NCBI GenBank assembly: GCA_018340375.1
Contig: JAFFJZ010000007.1
Span: forward strand, 23,224,001-23,288,000
DNA from: Gonatopus flavifemur
Lineage: Eukaryota > Arthropoda > Insecta > Hymenoptera > Dryinidae
Reading direction: 5' to 3'
DNA: 64,000 nucleotides
Each line of letters starts with the position of its first letter. Positions within the stretch are counted from its first letter, which is position 1. The position numbers and the translations under genes were made by a program. The notes below the pieces were generated by a model. That model was not told the origin of the DNA. It saw only the letters and a program-made list of their open reading frames with translations, and made no database searches. Shown piece by piece: positions 32,789 through 46,288 of the stretch.

Positions 32789-34049
32789 TTGGGTGGATAA
32801 CTTTGCTTCCGCCGTTTTTTTCCGAAATTCGAGGCTTTATTGTAAAAAACTGGTTATACATTTATGAGTCAAAGTATTGTCCATCGCTGGCCAGTACTTT
32901 CTCCCATCTTCCGGGCAGCATACGAATCCCGCGTTGAAAAAACTGGTCATCTTTTGAAGCGATCCATGAATCGATCCAATTTTTCACTTCTTCATAAGAC
33001 CGGAAGTGCTGGTCAGCTCGGTCGTGTGCCATTGATCGAAACAAGTGATAGTCCGAGGGAGCAACGTCTGGAGATTACGGCGGGTGGGGTAGGACTTCCC
33101 ATTTCAAAGTTTCCAAGTATGTCTTGACCACTTTCGCAACATGGGGTCGAGCATTGTCTCTCATTGTATTGCGGCCATTTGTCTTTCAATGCTCGGCTCA
33201 AACGCATTAATTGCGTTCGATAACGATCGCTTGTGATTGTTTCAGTCTGTTTTAACAACTCATAATACACAACGCCGAGCTGGTCCTACCAAATACTGAG
33301 CATAACCTTAGAACCGTGAATATTCGGTTTGGCCGTCGACGTGGAGGCATGGGCGGGATATCCCCATGATTTTCTGCGCTTGGGATGAACGTAATGAATC
33401 AATTTTTCGGCCCCAGTCACAATGCGATGCAGAAATCCCTTCCATCTTTGCCTTGCAAGCAGCTGTTCACAAACACACAAACGCCGTTCAACATCTCTCG
33501 GCTTCAACTCGTACGGCACCCAATTTCCTTGTTTCTGAATCATTCCAATGACTGTCAGGCGTTTTGAAATGGCTGGTTGCGTCACTCCCAATGATCCTGC
33601 CAATTCTTGTTGCGTTTGACACGAGTCTTGATCAAGTAATGCCTCTCATTCTGCATCTTCGAAAACCTTCTCTCTTCCACCGCCGTGCTGGTCTTCGACG
33701 TTAAAATCACCGTTCTTGAAGCGTTGAAACCACTCTCGGCACGTTCTCTCACCAATAGCGGCCTCACCATAGGTATTTGAGAGCATTCGATGATACTCAG
33801 CCGCAGATTTCTTCATATTAAAGCAGAAAATTAAAACCTCCCGCAAATGACGAGAATTTGGCTCGTAAGCTGACATATTTAATCGAGAATAACTTTATGA
33901 TGCAGACACAAATCGACTAATATTTCGATGGCGTTATGTTCACAAATACCTAAGCTTATTGTATGACATCTATGATCTATTTATTTCAACTACCACTTAC
34001 CGCTACAGCCATCTATTGCAAAACGGCGGAAGCAAAGGTATACACCTAA
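32789..34049 (-). mobile_element. mariner-3, full-length but inactive
   Basis: TIRs of about 29 bp: left TTGGGTGGATAACTTTGCTT, right (other strand) TTAGGTGTATACCTTTGCTT, both continuing CCGCCGTTTT. TA at 32787-32788 and 34050-34051. Total 1261 bp. TIRs differ from both other mariners, so this is a third lineage. Confidence 0.92.
32859..33876 (-). pseudogene. mariner transposase, multiply broken (mariner-3)
   Basis: From ATG at 33876 (MSAYEPNSRHL) the frame shows TGA at 33648 and TAG at 33288 (in IWWDQ). About eight or nine codons before DNARPHV are lost, with a frame change near 33150, and a TAA stands just before SPDVAPSDYH. The first catalytic Asp is replaced (TGAEKL for the usual TGDEKW) while the other two remain. 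The C-terminus ends GQYFDS then TAA. More decayed than mariner-2, suggesting an older insertion, and catalytically dead on two counts. Confidence 0.92.
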
Positions 34050-34051
34050 TA

Positions 34052-36872
34052 TAAATATTCAATGTTGATTAACAACAATTATAATGTTGCACCAATATCG
34101 GTATTCAACGAATTTAGGTTGTCACCCTACCATTGATTGACAATTCCGCCAGGCTTGGCGCTTGCTAGGCTCATCCTTGGTCCAACCTTGACTGAACGGT
34201 AAATTCTATTGAAAGTGAGGATTATTTGGAACGTGATTGGATGTTACCACAAACTTTGGTCTAGTCTGGATGAAAATTAGTTTTCAATGTAGCCCCGATC
34301 ATTGGTAATAGCATGGTTCAATATTAGCATGCTCCTTAATTTTTACTTTTGATGGCTGAATTGCTAGCTGAGTTACCGATTAAATGTTTCTCGCGAGTAA
34401 TGAGAGATGTATACAAGGAGTGTATAAAACTGAAATAATTCTCTGGAAGAACAGTCAATCGTTCTCTGTTACAGGTTACACCAGAGAGCTCCTACCGCTG
34501 ATCCATATTGTGTACTCGTACACTTCTCATGGTAAGCTTCAGTGACAAGAAACACCGAGTTGTTTACAGATGAATAAGGAAAACACAATACTGTCCCAAA
34601 TAACATATATTGGAAATTATGAAATGCGCATAATTTCCATATATTTTTTGGTTAATTATTTTTTACAGTTTCATCATTGGCGCAACATTGATAAACAAAT
34701 TTTCCTATTGTCTGCCGATGAGGGTCTATTTCATTGCCATTCCTGCACCAATGATGGGGCTTCATTGGAAAAACATATCGATGAATCATAAAATGATGTT
34801 ATCATTTCAGTGTTTGCCATGCTTGGTTGCCAAGCCTCGGCCATACCTTATCTACATTGCGCCATGCTAGCGCCAATGGTAAATTTCTGTATGGAAAGTT
34901 TCATCATGGTCGGATTATCAGGAAATGAAATATACGCGTTTACAAGACTTTTCATTTATATTCTTTTTTCTTCCTCATCCAATTCTTCTGGATGAATCAA
35001 GTTGGAACTCATGAGGAACCATCATCACCTTGATCTACAAGTGTGTTTACAATTTCACTCCAATTGCATAATCAAAACGGAAAATATTCGCGTAATAATA
35101 GCGGCATTCAAGAAAACCCAACACGTCTTTCCAAAGTTCAATCTATATTTTGCTCTTCCTTTACCTCTTTTCGTCTGACATTTAAATAACACAATCGCTC
35201 ATTTGATCAAGCTTTCTCAGAGTTCTAGGAGAGCATGCTTTCAAAGTATTGCCAAATATTGCCGATTCCAAAAAACTTTTCTCTAGTCTGAGCTCGATCT
35301 CACAAACGATGTGGATGGAACTTATATCAGACCATTATAAGATCATCCCTGAGAATTGGAAGTCAAGTACTTTCAAGATCACATTAATTTCCCCGCAATT
35401 TCAATGTAAAGTTCTAACGGTAACGCTCACTGAGTTGGCTTTGCTTTGAAATTCAAATAAATAATCAAAGTTCACGGCGGAATTTTTCATTTTAGTTCCT
35501 CAACAATGATAACACATGAGTGAAAAGGAAAAAGAAACAACAACTAGTTGAATGAAATTCTTCTGGATGGGAAAATAAAGATGAGGAAGAGAAAAGAAGA
35601 AGTAATGTACATGACACACGGGGGAATCTCAAAGCTCGTGAGACGTAGAGTGGGATTTTAGAAGATCTGCCAAACGTATTCAAAGCCACGTTCCATTTAT
35701 GGCACTGAAATTGATCTGATAGATTTTTCGATAAAGGTCTCATTCACCCATCTGATTTTTTTTCATATCTCCTTCACTTACCCGAGGTTAATAAAGCTCC
35801 CGTAGTGGGTCGTTCGAACGTGTTCCTACACGTTTTCTCTCGCTGAATAAGCACCTGGATCAAAGGATGAATAAAATCGTAAGAGAAATTTCGATCGAAT
35901 TGGGCAAAGATGATCGAATTTTTGACAGTATTTAATAACCATAAACACATATTCGAATACCGAAATCCAAGTCGCATTTCATTCCACAAGTACGAAGTGG
36001 AATATACATATATAAGAATTTCCAATGAAGATAAAGTTTTTTATACAATCAGCGAATTTGATTAAAGAAAAGTACGGAGAAAACGGGAATTCAAAGCGTG
36101 GCTCATGCCAGAGATGATCTAATAAATTTACAAACGAAAAAATTACAAGATTGAGAGTTTAATCTATATCCGTCCGTTCCTCTGCATTGGAAGGTTGACA
36201 TTACTTTTGTATTTATTTTGTGAACTTTTTCCTTCCAGAGTGTGTATTTAATGAACGAAAAAAACAATTCCTCTCCGACGTATAATTGATTTTTGAAGTT
36301 ATTGGACAGGGATGTCGACGGATCAAAATTTTTCTTGCAATATTTAAATAACATTGATCATTGAAATTATATTTTTATATTTTTTTTCGTTCCAAAATAG
36401 CGAAAGATGTGCTGACTTTGATTCTATATAACTGATATTATTATTTTTTCTCAGTGCATTGGAAAAAAAAGTTTCCGAAGCAGTTGAAAAATTATAGTTT
36501 CTGCGTTCCTCTGAAGACAAACTAGTTGGAGGAAATAATTGTAGAACTCTGAGAAAAGTATCGATCAACTATCATCGTGAACGTTTCATGAAATTGTGTT
36601 GCTGTACGGAACTGCGAGTTTCATTATTGTTCGCAATATAGTTTCATCAGGAGATTGGAGACTTTTAGTAATCTTATTAAACGAATACCAGTATCTTGTG
36701 AATTTCCCACACGAAATGTTGTGGTCCATATTTTATAAGACATGTAGGCATCGAGTTATGAAATAATAAAAAAAACATCAAAACTTTATAAAGAATGATT
36801 TTCTAACGCCAGTCCTCGTTCTTCTATAATTCAAAGTTCAAAGATCGCTTTCACGTTTCACTCTGTGCATTA
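34052..36872. other. no gene seen
   Basis: About 2.8 kb. The first 150 bp continue the repeat hosting mariner-3. GCCAATG/CATTGGC motifs around 34670-34890 may mark another decayed element. No recognisable coding sequence. Confidence 0.3.
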
Positions 36873-36994
36873 TATCGAATAAAATCCATAACGTATCTTG
36901 ATCTACATGAATACTCCTCTGCATATAGAAGGATATCGAATAAAATCCATAACGTATCTTGATCTACATGAATACTCCTGTACATATAGATAGA
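36873..36994. repeat. two-copy 61-bp tandem duplication
   Basis: TATCGAATAAAATCCATAAC starts at 36873 and again at 36934, and the copies stay nearly identical through ATGAATACTCCT. A recent local duplication. Confidence 0.85.
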
Positions 36995-37174
36995 ATATTT
37001 CTCATCGATTACGATCTTCAAATCCTTAAAAAAGACCATACTCCGAGTAGCAGATTCTTCTTGATATTTTATACCCGATATTACTATTTTTTTTTTGTCA
37101 AGATTCACTAACACGAGTTGGAACGTATTCAGTGAAGAAAATCATAATTCACGATGTTACATAGTATATTGTTA

Positions 37175-38458
37175 CACGGAGAAAAATTATAATGTAAATT
37201 TAACATCAGTGCATAGATAAAACTTTAAATGTAATTTCTACATTAATTTTGATGAAACTCACATGATACGTACATGATCATTGCTTTGGAAGATTGTAAA
37301 AATTACGCCAATCCAAAAATATATTTATTATGATATTATTGACCACGAACAATGTAAATTTTCCATTACACTCGACTGAATCTACTTTTCACGAACGTGA
37401 TGCCATAAGGCATGCTCAACCACATTTCCACTTATTCAATTCTACAGCAATCCAATGTACATTCAACAAGTACAGTTGCTAATGTTACTCATGCTTTTTT
37501 GAATGATAATCTGATGTATTTCCCAGGAATTTTATTCTCATTCTCAAATATACAGTTACCGCAATCTGATGTGTATTCAACAATTGCTTCTGCAAAAACT
37601 ACTCGCCTGTGTTGGTAATACTACTGAGAAGCTTTGTAACACTCCTTTTAGTTCAAAATGATTAAAATCGCGTCACAAAGATGGCGCAAACAGTTTCAAC
37701 AGTTTTCCGCGAGTATCAGTTTGTTCCTACATTTGATATATATTAAAAACTTGAATCTCCACCCATAGCGTACGGTTAGTGATAATGATAGAATAAGGCG
37801 ACATAACATTGTATTGTATCTTATTGTAATGTGTAATATGTAAGATGTAAGATAATTCAAGCTGAGTGATTAAAGTTCATTTCACTGCTCGAAACTGCAT
37901 TTGTATATATTGTCTCATTGCAAATTCAACAAACAACACAACAGCAAGAATTAATTGGGAAGATACAATTTTTTTTTATTTCAATTGTCAGTGAAAATTC
38001 ATCAAAATGCGGCGCAAATAATGTAAAATTTTAATCACTTAAATTTTATCCCCATCTTGGTGGCTTTTGGAAAATTAACAAAAATTATTGTAGTTATTAT
38101 CGTAGTTCTCGCGTATGCATAAAATATATGAATGAGCAATTGAAATTTTATTCAAAACCCCTAACATGTATTTTACATCAGACTGATGTACAAATTTCAT
38201 AAGTTTGAAGTAAATATCGCTTGTCATACTGTTTATATTTCATTCATCACGACAATAGAATTTACATTTGATGTATGTGATAGTTATGAAGTGCGTATGT
38301 TAAAATTACATCAGATTGCGGTAGAATTGCGACGTTTTCAATTTACAGCAAAAATGATGTAGAATTTCCACCGCCGAAATGCTATCCCTATATTTACATG
38401 TGGATTTTGTCAAATTCATCGCAATTGCTGTATCTGCTACCCCAAATTTTTCTCCGTG
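37175..38458. mobile_element. CACGGAGAAAAATT-ended TA element (1284 bp)
   Basis: CACGGAGAAAAATT at both ends (inverted); TA at 37173-37174 and 38459-38460. Motifs ACATCAG/CTGATGTA and ATGTAAATTT recur in both subterminal zones. No transposase is recognisable despite a mariner-like size. Confidence 0.6.
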
Positions 38459-38460
38459 TA

Positions 38461-39382
38461 CGATGTTTCATTTCGAAAATGACAGCGTTGAAACAATGAA
38501 AAGAGAGATAATATTTCCTGTATACTTTATGAACGAGCAAACGTTGAAAAAATCATTGTTATATGAAATCTTATCAAATAATTCTTTTGTGAAGATAACA
38601 AGTGAATATTCTCAATCACCTCGTTGAATAATCATCATTATTTCACCGTTCAGTGTTTCTATCGCCTGTATCAAATTCAATAATTTCGTATAACAGTGAT
38701 CACAATAAAAACAATCCGGAAACAAAAATCTTACTCACACAACTGTTATAAAAGTTCTCATTAATACTTGCACTTTATTCGAATATTCACTTAACATCGG
38801 AGCAATGATATGCATCGAAATAATAATGTTTCCTATATCCGTATTCGTTTTTATATGTTAATTTTCCTTCACTTTGAGATGAACGAGTGCTGGGAAGATT
38901 TAAAAATCCATGCGTCGCCTTTTGAAATCACGTTCCTCTATGCGGAAACATTTTAATCACCGCTCGGTAGGTGAAGTTCGTTTGCAATTTTTATTTTCAG
39001 TGAAGACCCGATGAATTCGCTTCCACGTAAACAAAATTATTCACTGTGATGAAAATATAGGATGTTTCTTGTTGTGAAAAATTATTCAGAATAATGAAGA
39101 GAGAAAAGGGTAGCGAGGAAACTTTTCACATTGAATTATAGAGGAATATGAATTTACTCTGAAAAATCATTTTCTACAAAGCTTTGGGGCGGTGTTGCAA
39201 AAACATGATGTTTAAAAGCTTTTGCATTCGCAGAATAACATGCGACATGGAACAAAATTTTTTTAGGGTGATGAGTTTAAAATATAATACCGAAGGTACG
39301 ATTAATGATTTATACACGGAGGAAAAAACTGACTGTGACAGGGGGATTTAATTGTGCCGTGTACACTTTGCTGAAGTAGCAA
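38461..39382. other. no gene seen
   Basis: A+T-rich. A CACGGAGGAAAAAAC terminus flanked by TA occurs at 39315; its partner could be CCGTG at 39361 or at 41870, and I could not decide. Confidence 0.3.
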
Positions 39383-39528
39383 CCTAACAAACACCGAAGG
39401 TCTTGAAGACATCTACAAGATATCTTTAGGAAGACATCCTTCGGATACATCGACAAGATGTCTTTTAGATGTCTAAACGACGTTACAAAAGGGATATCTT
39501 CAAGAAACGTCAGAAACATGTCTTTGAA

Positions 39529-41133
39529 CCTTTCTAACCTGGCTTAATTCTGATATGATGATAAAAAGTTTTGTTCAATAGGCAATAGTTTCTATAGCTC
39601 CTAGTATGAACTCTGAATTTTTACAGAATTTTTAGTAACGTAGATTAAAAATGACTGCTATGTCCATTCCAATGGAGACAGGGTGTCTATGACTAGAACA
39701 TAGGAGGAGAAATTAAAAATATTTGTATATCACTATTCGTAATAAATCTTCATTAAATTTCAACGATTCAATAAATCAAACGAAAATTACAAAGAATTTC
39801 AACGAAATAGGTAATTTTTCAAAAGAAACATTCAATAATTATAAATACAGGCTGTTGATTAGTGTTTAGAAACAAGACAGAGTATCAGCTTATATTTTTT
39901 TCCTATTCTCAACTCCAACCTACGTGGCATATCGGCTCCGCATGCAGAGTAGTATCAGTGCAGGGTGCGCAGTTCCAGAATTTTCTGTTTCTTTCATTGG
40001 TGATTTCCTTCAACCTGATTTTATGACTGATTGATTCCATTAGAATTCTCCGAGGCTTGACATCCTGCAGCGATACCACTGAAAACTCCAATGTTATAAG
40101 AGAGTTACAACTTTCTTGTAACGGATTTTCATCTTGAAACCCATTGGAACATGATTATTAATTTCTAGTCATTTTTATACGTCGGCCAACCGTGAGAATG
40201 TTGTCCATCTTCACTGAAAGAAAGGATTGGTACAGTGGGTGGATTTAATCCATTCCCTGTTACTTTTGATGAGTTATGGAAAACTATGCTCTGATTCACC
40301 AATTCTTGATAAAAATTGAATTCCAAACTCCCAAACACTTGAGAAATGATTCATGTAGATCGATGAGATCGTTCAAAAGTTTCGAATTCAAATATTATGG
40401 TTACAATCGGGATTTAATTGTGGGTGTTCTTAAGTCGATGAAATTTGCAGGGAACGGATTAAATCCACCGAATGAAACAGTTATCAAATATATATTCTCA
40501 AATATGACCAATCGAGTACTCGATAACATTGAACGAATATCAATGATATTCATAAATTCATAAAATACTTCATCATTATGAACACGTAATAATTGTCATC
40601 AATCATTTTATGAGTGTTATTGGATATTCGATTAGTCGTATTTTAAGAATATATTTGACAACTGTTCCCAGCCTTTTTTCAGTGTAGTATTCTATGTGTT
40701 TGAATGTACTCTTGTTACCTTGTTGTAGATCAATTTTGCCAACAGGTACCCAGTGTCCATTGCAATGGACACATGATGTTGTTACATAATATAGCTGTGT
40801 ATTAAAATACTTTGAAATATGAAAAACACTTTTTGGTACTCAAAATCTCTTTGAAGTTGAAGATATTTTTTTGAATATTCAAACTGCACCCTGTAGAATC
40901 AGTGAAATTCGTTGAGGTAATGGAAATTGCAATATCAAAAATTTCGAAATTCTCAGTACATTCCGTTTGAAAACATACCATACTGAAAATATAATTTTGA
41001 AAAATTTTCTTATCGTCAATTCACACCTTTATCTTGATGATATCATGGGTTTCAAACTGCTCTGATTTGTGGAACGATTTTGATAATTTGCTACATTCTA
41101 TGTCCATTGGAAAGGATGTCAGGTCAGAAAGGG
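39529..41133. mobile_element. possible piggyBac-like non-autonomous element (1605 bp)
   Basis: Left CCTTTCTAACCTGGC after TGAA; right (other strand) CCCTTTCTGACCTGAC with TTAA at 41134-41137. The CCC start and TTAA site suggest piggyBac-type; one flank is mutated. The left 190 bp recur at 62436-62636. Palindromic TGTCCATTGCAATGGACA is near the right end. A MITE lies inside at 40212-40684. Confidence 0.45.
40212..40684. mobile_element. CACTGAAA-ended MITE (473 bp), innermost of the nest
   Basis: Left CACTGAAAGAAAGGATTGG; right (other strand) CACTGAAAAAAGGCTGGG. Flanks TT and TA. Inner GGATTTAATCC / GGATTAAATCC motifs recur (40240 and 40455). Confidence 0.6.
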
Positions 41134-41706
41134 TTAAGGTTCATTCATGTCATTCCTAAAAGATATTTTTTGGATATCGAATCAGCATAGTCTAAAAGAC
41201 ATCTTGAAAGAGTTTCTGAATGATATCCGTTACAAATCTTAAAAATTGTCTAAGTAAGAAGCGCAAAAGTCACGCCCTGTCCCTTTTTCAGAACTCATTA
41301 GTGATCCTTTTGTGCTGTCTAGGATGTCTTAATGATGCCAAAAAGATATCTTGAATACATCCAAAACATATCTCCAAGATATTGAAAACGTATTTTGGAA
41401 AAATGCAACACGTTTAAAAGAATGAACAATATATGTTGAGGCATTTAAAAAATGTCTTGTACATATCTAATACATATCTTAAAAGAATCGAAAACATATC
41501 TTGGAAGCATCTAAAAGGTGTCTCCCACATATCTAAGACATATCTTTTTCAAGACATTTTTGAGGTATCTAAAACTTGTTGAAATTTGCTGCATAAGACA
41601 TCTTTTAGATGTCGAAAAGATATATTCACGAAAGTCTTCCAGGACATCTCCTATGATTTCAAGACATCTTTTAAATACTGATAGATATCTTTTTGTTTGT
41701 TGGGAA

Positions 41707-43430
41707 ATCATTCGTTACCTCAGAAAATTATTTTGACTTCGCAGCGGTTGAATTATCCATGGCTGTCACGAATAATAAAATTGTTGTCACAGTGAAAAAT
41801 TTGCTATCTCAGAGAACGGTACAGAGCGAAATTAGGTTTCGTTTTCATAATGAGTTTCTTTTTCTCCGTGTACGTATATAATCAAATTCGCCCGAAACGA
41901 GATGTAAACATGAATTTATAACAGTATAATAATGAAAATATGTTTGTATTGTTTCAATGGTAATTGGTTCGAGATGTGATGGTAATAACGAGTAAACTTG
42001 CCGTACGTCAAATTGTTCAGTGAAATTACATTGATACGGTGATGTGCGCTTATGGTCAAATATCGTTCATGTTACAATAACATTTTCATGTCGACGTGAC
42101 CTCTACTCGGTATTGTTGATACAGTTTGAGCGTTGTTTTATTCGTGAAATCATTATCTCAATTGATGTCGGAAATCTAGAAATTATCTATCAGGATACAA
42201 ATGTGTAAATATATGATACGTTTTGATATCGATGATCGGTAACTAGCTATTTTTTTAAATGTGTACTGGAAAATTTCAGTATTTTACTAGAAGTCATTGA
42301 CTAGTATAGTGGATTGGAAATTCTAATATATTTGCAGAAGTCTTCCAGCACATTTGCTGGAATGTTGCAGTACGGAATCCGTAAAATTTTAGTAAATATA
42401 CTGGAGCTTGAATATCATGAAATCTTCCAGTACCAAGATCCAGAAGACTTTCAGTTGGTTGTTTTTTTACAGGAACTGTTGGTGCAAAAACTTCTCTTTA
42501 CCTTCTTAATTTCGACACAATTGATTCAAACAATCTGTCTTATGCTCAATTCATTCCAAAATTAAATTCAAGCCGATACGCAGTTCATCGTGTCAATATT
42601 GCTTCCAACTCAATCAAGTGGATTCAATAATAATCCACTTGGACCCCAGAATATTATTTCTCTTTGTCATAATAATTTCTAATTTAAAAAATTTTTCATT
42701 CTTCTTCATTGTATCGACCTCGCATTCCTTTCATTTTTACGATAAATGTAGTTCATTCCGTATAAAAGCCTTCCTGAATTTCTGCCACTTTTTCCTTGTG
42801 ATTACATAATATTTATATAAATATATTGCCTGAACCGTAGGATAGTGTGTTTCAATGTACACATTTTTATACGTTCGATTCTCAAGAAGCTATAGCATGC
42901 AAGAGGATCAATTATTGGAGACAAGGATTAATTATCCACACCAAAAAGAACATTCTACCCTGGAAGTTACTTATATTCCACAGAGTTACGATGCAATATT
43001 CTGATTAATGAAGATGGTGCCGCAAAGTTAATGGACTCCTCACGATCTATAATGAACTTCTTCAAAACCTTTGTACAAAAAATCCTACTTCCCACACTCG
43101 CAGAGTGTGACAAGAGTTGGCGTTTCAAAAGCGATGACATTATAAAAGCAAGAACTGTGTTGCTAAAGAAAAGAGTTCACCCTTCATCCTAGGATGGGAA
43201 GTATGTTAAAATATGGGTATCTGATTACACGTGCAACGATCGATATATGTGAATATATATCGATGTATTCCTCACATTACGATTTATTTCTATATTAAAC
43301 GGTAGATATTTGGCATGTAATAAATTCCTTTGATCAACAATCTTTGATTTGTGAGTCAATTCGAACCACTTCAAACCTCGCAGTTGAATCTTTTTCTTAA
43401 CTCCGATATAATAATTGAGCCAAAAGTGTA
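41707..43430. other. no gene seen; ACTGGAA repeat patch at 42250-42475
   Basis: A CCGTG terminus followed by TA lies at 41866-41872. The patch 42250-42475 carries TACTGGAAAATTTCAGTA-type motifs resembling the repeats in 50790-51830, so it is probably a short relative of that element. Confidence 0.35.
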
Positions 43431-43686
43431 CACTCAGAGAAATGATTACTATCACCAACAACATATTTTCATGTTTGGAGAAATCCATTGCTCAAAAAAT
43501 ATGTATCCTTGAGACAAGAGAATTTTTCTGGAACTAAGAATATAATTCTTGAATTGTAGAAATATTTCCTTGATTCAAGAAAATTTCTCTTGGGCCCACA
43601 ACATATCAGCTGTTAATCAACAATATGTATTCTCAAAAATATTCAAGAATACATTTGTTTAATGTTAGTAATTATTTTTAGCAGTG
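43431..43686. mobile_element. CACTC/CACTG-ended TA MITE (256 bp)
   Basis: Left CACTCAGAGAAATGATTACT; right (other strand) CACTGCTAAAAATAATTACT. TA at 43429-43430 and 43687-43688. Inner AACAACATAT and TTCAAGAA motifs recur inverted. Confidence 0.75.
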
Positions 43687-43688
43687 TA

Positions 43689-44797
43689 GCTAGAACAGCA
43701 TATATTTTAGTTTTTTTTTTTTCTTAACTTTATCAATATGTTTTTCGTTATCACGATTCTGAATGTTTATTGCATTCTACGTTACTTTGAGCACAAGTTT
43801 TTAAATACTCAAAAAGTTATACGATATACAGATATACTTTTTATTCACTGTTGAATTGAAACGTATAAACAATGTTTATTTAGATCAGATTTGTATTTCA
43901 CACTCTATATTTCATCACCTCGATAAAAACAAGGACTGAACAGTTCTCGAAACAGTACAAAAACGAGTAATCATCATAAGCATCTCTTGAAATTCAAAGT
44001 ATCAAGAGAGAAGTAGAAAAAAAAGAGCGAAGCAGAGGATTTTATCACATATGAGATTACGTATCAACTCTCTCTGATACCTGTCTATACTTGAGGCGAT
44101 GCTTCCTGATGCGCTTAAATGTATTTCCGAAATGAGTTACCTTAATTAGCAATATTCTCCTATATTCGCTAATACATTTCCTAGAATTTCATGAGGGATA
44201 TACGAACAAGGTATCGAGAAAGGTTGATTCCTCAATGTAAATCCATTTGTGTCGAATCATTATCTCATTTCATATTCAATAAAGAGAAGCAAGTGATGGA
44301 TAAGGCCAACATTTTTGTACCCCTATACGCTCTTTCAATCATCAATTCTCAATATTTCAACATTTTTCTGGTCACATCAAACAAAAGCAAAGGAGAGAGA
44401 GGAATAATATTATGATTATCATTACAATGATCACTAGGCGAATGCTTGCGACTAACTCGAATGAGATTTAAATGAGACAATCATTTCGTTGTACCTGCTT
44501 CTCATGTTCATCATAGAAGCAACAGAACCTTCGGGATGAATTAAAATCATTCTGGTTGAATGGATCCTATATGACACCGGAATGCAAGTTTCTTCATAAT
44601 TGTCAGTGATTAACAGAATACATTATCAATGTCAGCTTCATTTGCTTGATAATGAAATTTCTGTTTCAGTATTTTTATATCTTCCAACAATTAAAACACA
44701 TTATCTCTTCTCACATTTTCACTCTACACATTATCTTTAAAATTGACCTCACAATTTGGATACATGAAATTATTATCAGTGTATAAAAGGCTGTGTG
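43689..44797. other. no gene seen
   Basis: About 1.1 kb, no recognised feature. Confidence 0.3.
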
Positions 44798-45184
44798 CCC
44801 TGAGAGAAAGTATTAGTTATTGATACCTAAGAAAAATGGTTAAAAAGGGACCCAACTAATCATTTTTGGTAATCACAACTAAATATGAATCAAGCATCAA
44901 CAAACCTTTTATTGTTGTAATGATGACTAAATGTATCACTTACCATAAAAATTATTAGCTATTACTAATAGATGCTGGTTATTTTGACTATTCCATATCG
45001 ACTGAGTGAGTTCATCATACCAATAACCAGAAAGAATTTCTGGAGGAAACATTTTTTTGAAACTTGCCTAATGAGTCACAATTGTCATGATGAAGATGAT
45101 GAATCGATAGTAAAGGAAACATAAGTAAAACTCTTATTATTGTTTTTGCAAAAGCTCAGTCCAGGTATCACATCTTTGCAAATA

Positions 45185-45697
45185 CCCATAAAACAACACT
45201 GAGAAAAGTGAACTGTAACCATTACCATGTGAAAATGGTAGTTGAATGACAGAATCTCTAAGTTGATGATGGTGACTACGTTATTTGGTATCCATCTTCA
45301 TGTAAATGGTAACGATTCCCATGTGCATGAACATTGCTACGATTCTCCATAGTATCCGAAACCAAGTTCGCGAAGCTGTCCCCCAATTACTATTTGTACA
45401 TAATGTACATGGTAATCATTACATTTCACTTCTCTCAGTGAAAAGTTGCTGTGCAATCGTTGCTCTTACATTGTTTATGAAGTTTGCGTAAAGTTGCTGG
45501 GAATTTGCTACGCATGTCATTGAGAGTTCCATGAAACCAAGCAACTTCTCAGCAACATGACAACTCAAGCTAAAATCTTAGGTTTACAGCATGTTGTTGC
45601 GCATTTGACGACGCAACGTCCCTGCAAATTGCTTCAAACTGTTGTTGTACGTTTTCAACAATTTGCTGCATATTTGTTCAGCATTTCGCTGTTAGGG
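45185..45697. mobile_element. CCCA/CCCT-ended element with GTTGCTG repeats
   Basis: Left CCCATAAAACAA (continuing after the MITE with AAGTTGCTG); right (other strand) CCCTAACAGCGAAATGCTG. TA flanks (45183-45184 and 45698-45699). Interior repeats GTTGCTG/CAGCAAC. Net size about 270 bp without the MITE. TIR similarity is weak. Confidence 0.45.
45197..45440. mobile_element. CACTGAGA MITE (244 bp)
   Basis: Left CACTGAGAAAAGTGAACTG; right (other strand) CACTGAGAGAAGTGAAATG; both continue GTAACCATTACCATG / GTAATGATTACCATG. AA flanks both sides. Confidence 0.7.
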
Positions 45698-46288
45698 TAA
45701 GCTTTCATTGAACATCAATGAAGTGAGATCCGTTTCCATTATGCCATCGAACTTTTTGAGTGAAATATATTTTCACTTTGAATAAAAAGGAGCAGTATCA
45801 TAAATTATTATTCATGTGGTATTTGCATCACTGATGTGGCTGATTCTTTGGAATTGAGTCATGCGAATAACATAACATCGAAAAATTCAGAGATTAGTAT
45901 TTTTCGTTCCAAGGTTCTGTTTTCAGATTAATATTTGATTTCCATAACCTCCATATACACATATCGTATTGCTGCATGTTGATTTCAGAGGAGGAGTTTG
46001 GTCTCAACTAGAATGATGATTCTTTCATTCATTTCTGTGAAGTATGCCTTGATACTCGAAATTTATAATCACAATTCATCATCAATTATCATTACCAATA
46101 AATATATTCAACTCAGTTAACTTCCAATAGTTCTGTAAGCTTTGTGTTGGCAAGCTCCATTTTTAACGATGATAACAAATTATAGTAATTAATTTGGTTA
46201 CATATACCTATATTTTTGGTACCAATTACCATAAAATAATTGTTGGGTCCTTTTGGTAAAATTAAGTAATTTAATTTCTTTCAGTGTG

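Larger units (their letters stand above)
39383..41704. mobile_element. CCCA/CCTA-ended element with AGACATCT repeats (2322 bp)
   Basis: Left CCTAACAAACA; right (other strand) CCCAACAAACA. AA flanks both sides (39381-39382 and 41705-41706). Subterminal zones (to about 39520 and from about 41330) are dense in AAGACATCT, AGATATCT and AGATGTCT. The middle is filled by a piggyBac-like insertion (39529-41133). Confidence 0.7.
44798..46286. mobile_element. CCCTG/CACTG-ended element (1489 bp), outer level of a nest
   Basis: Left CCCTGAGAGAAAGTATTAG; right (other strand) CACTGAAAGAAATTAAATTA; both zones then share AGGACCCAAC/GGGACCCAAC and TTTTTGGTAATC/TTATGGTAATTGG. TG flanks both sides. Contains 45185-45697 and 45197-45440. 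Confidence 0.6.

Noticed and set aside
34591..34760. Further CCCA-ended element starting CCCAAATAACATATATTGG
   Set aside because: No matching inverted end with the same flanking dinucleotide was found.
39315..41872. A single large CACGG-ended element spanning the whole 39-42 kb nest
   Set aside because: TIR agreement is only about 12 bp and an alternative inverted end lies at 39361; pairing of unrelated termini is as likely.
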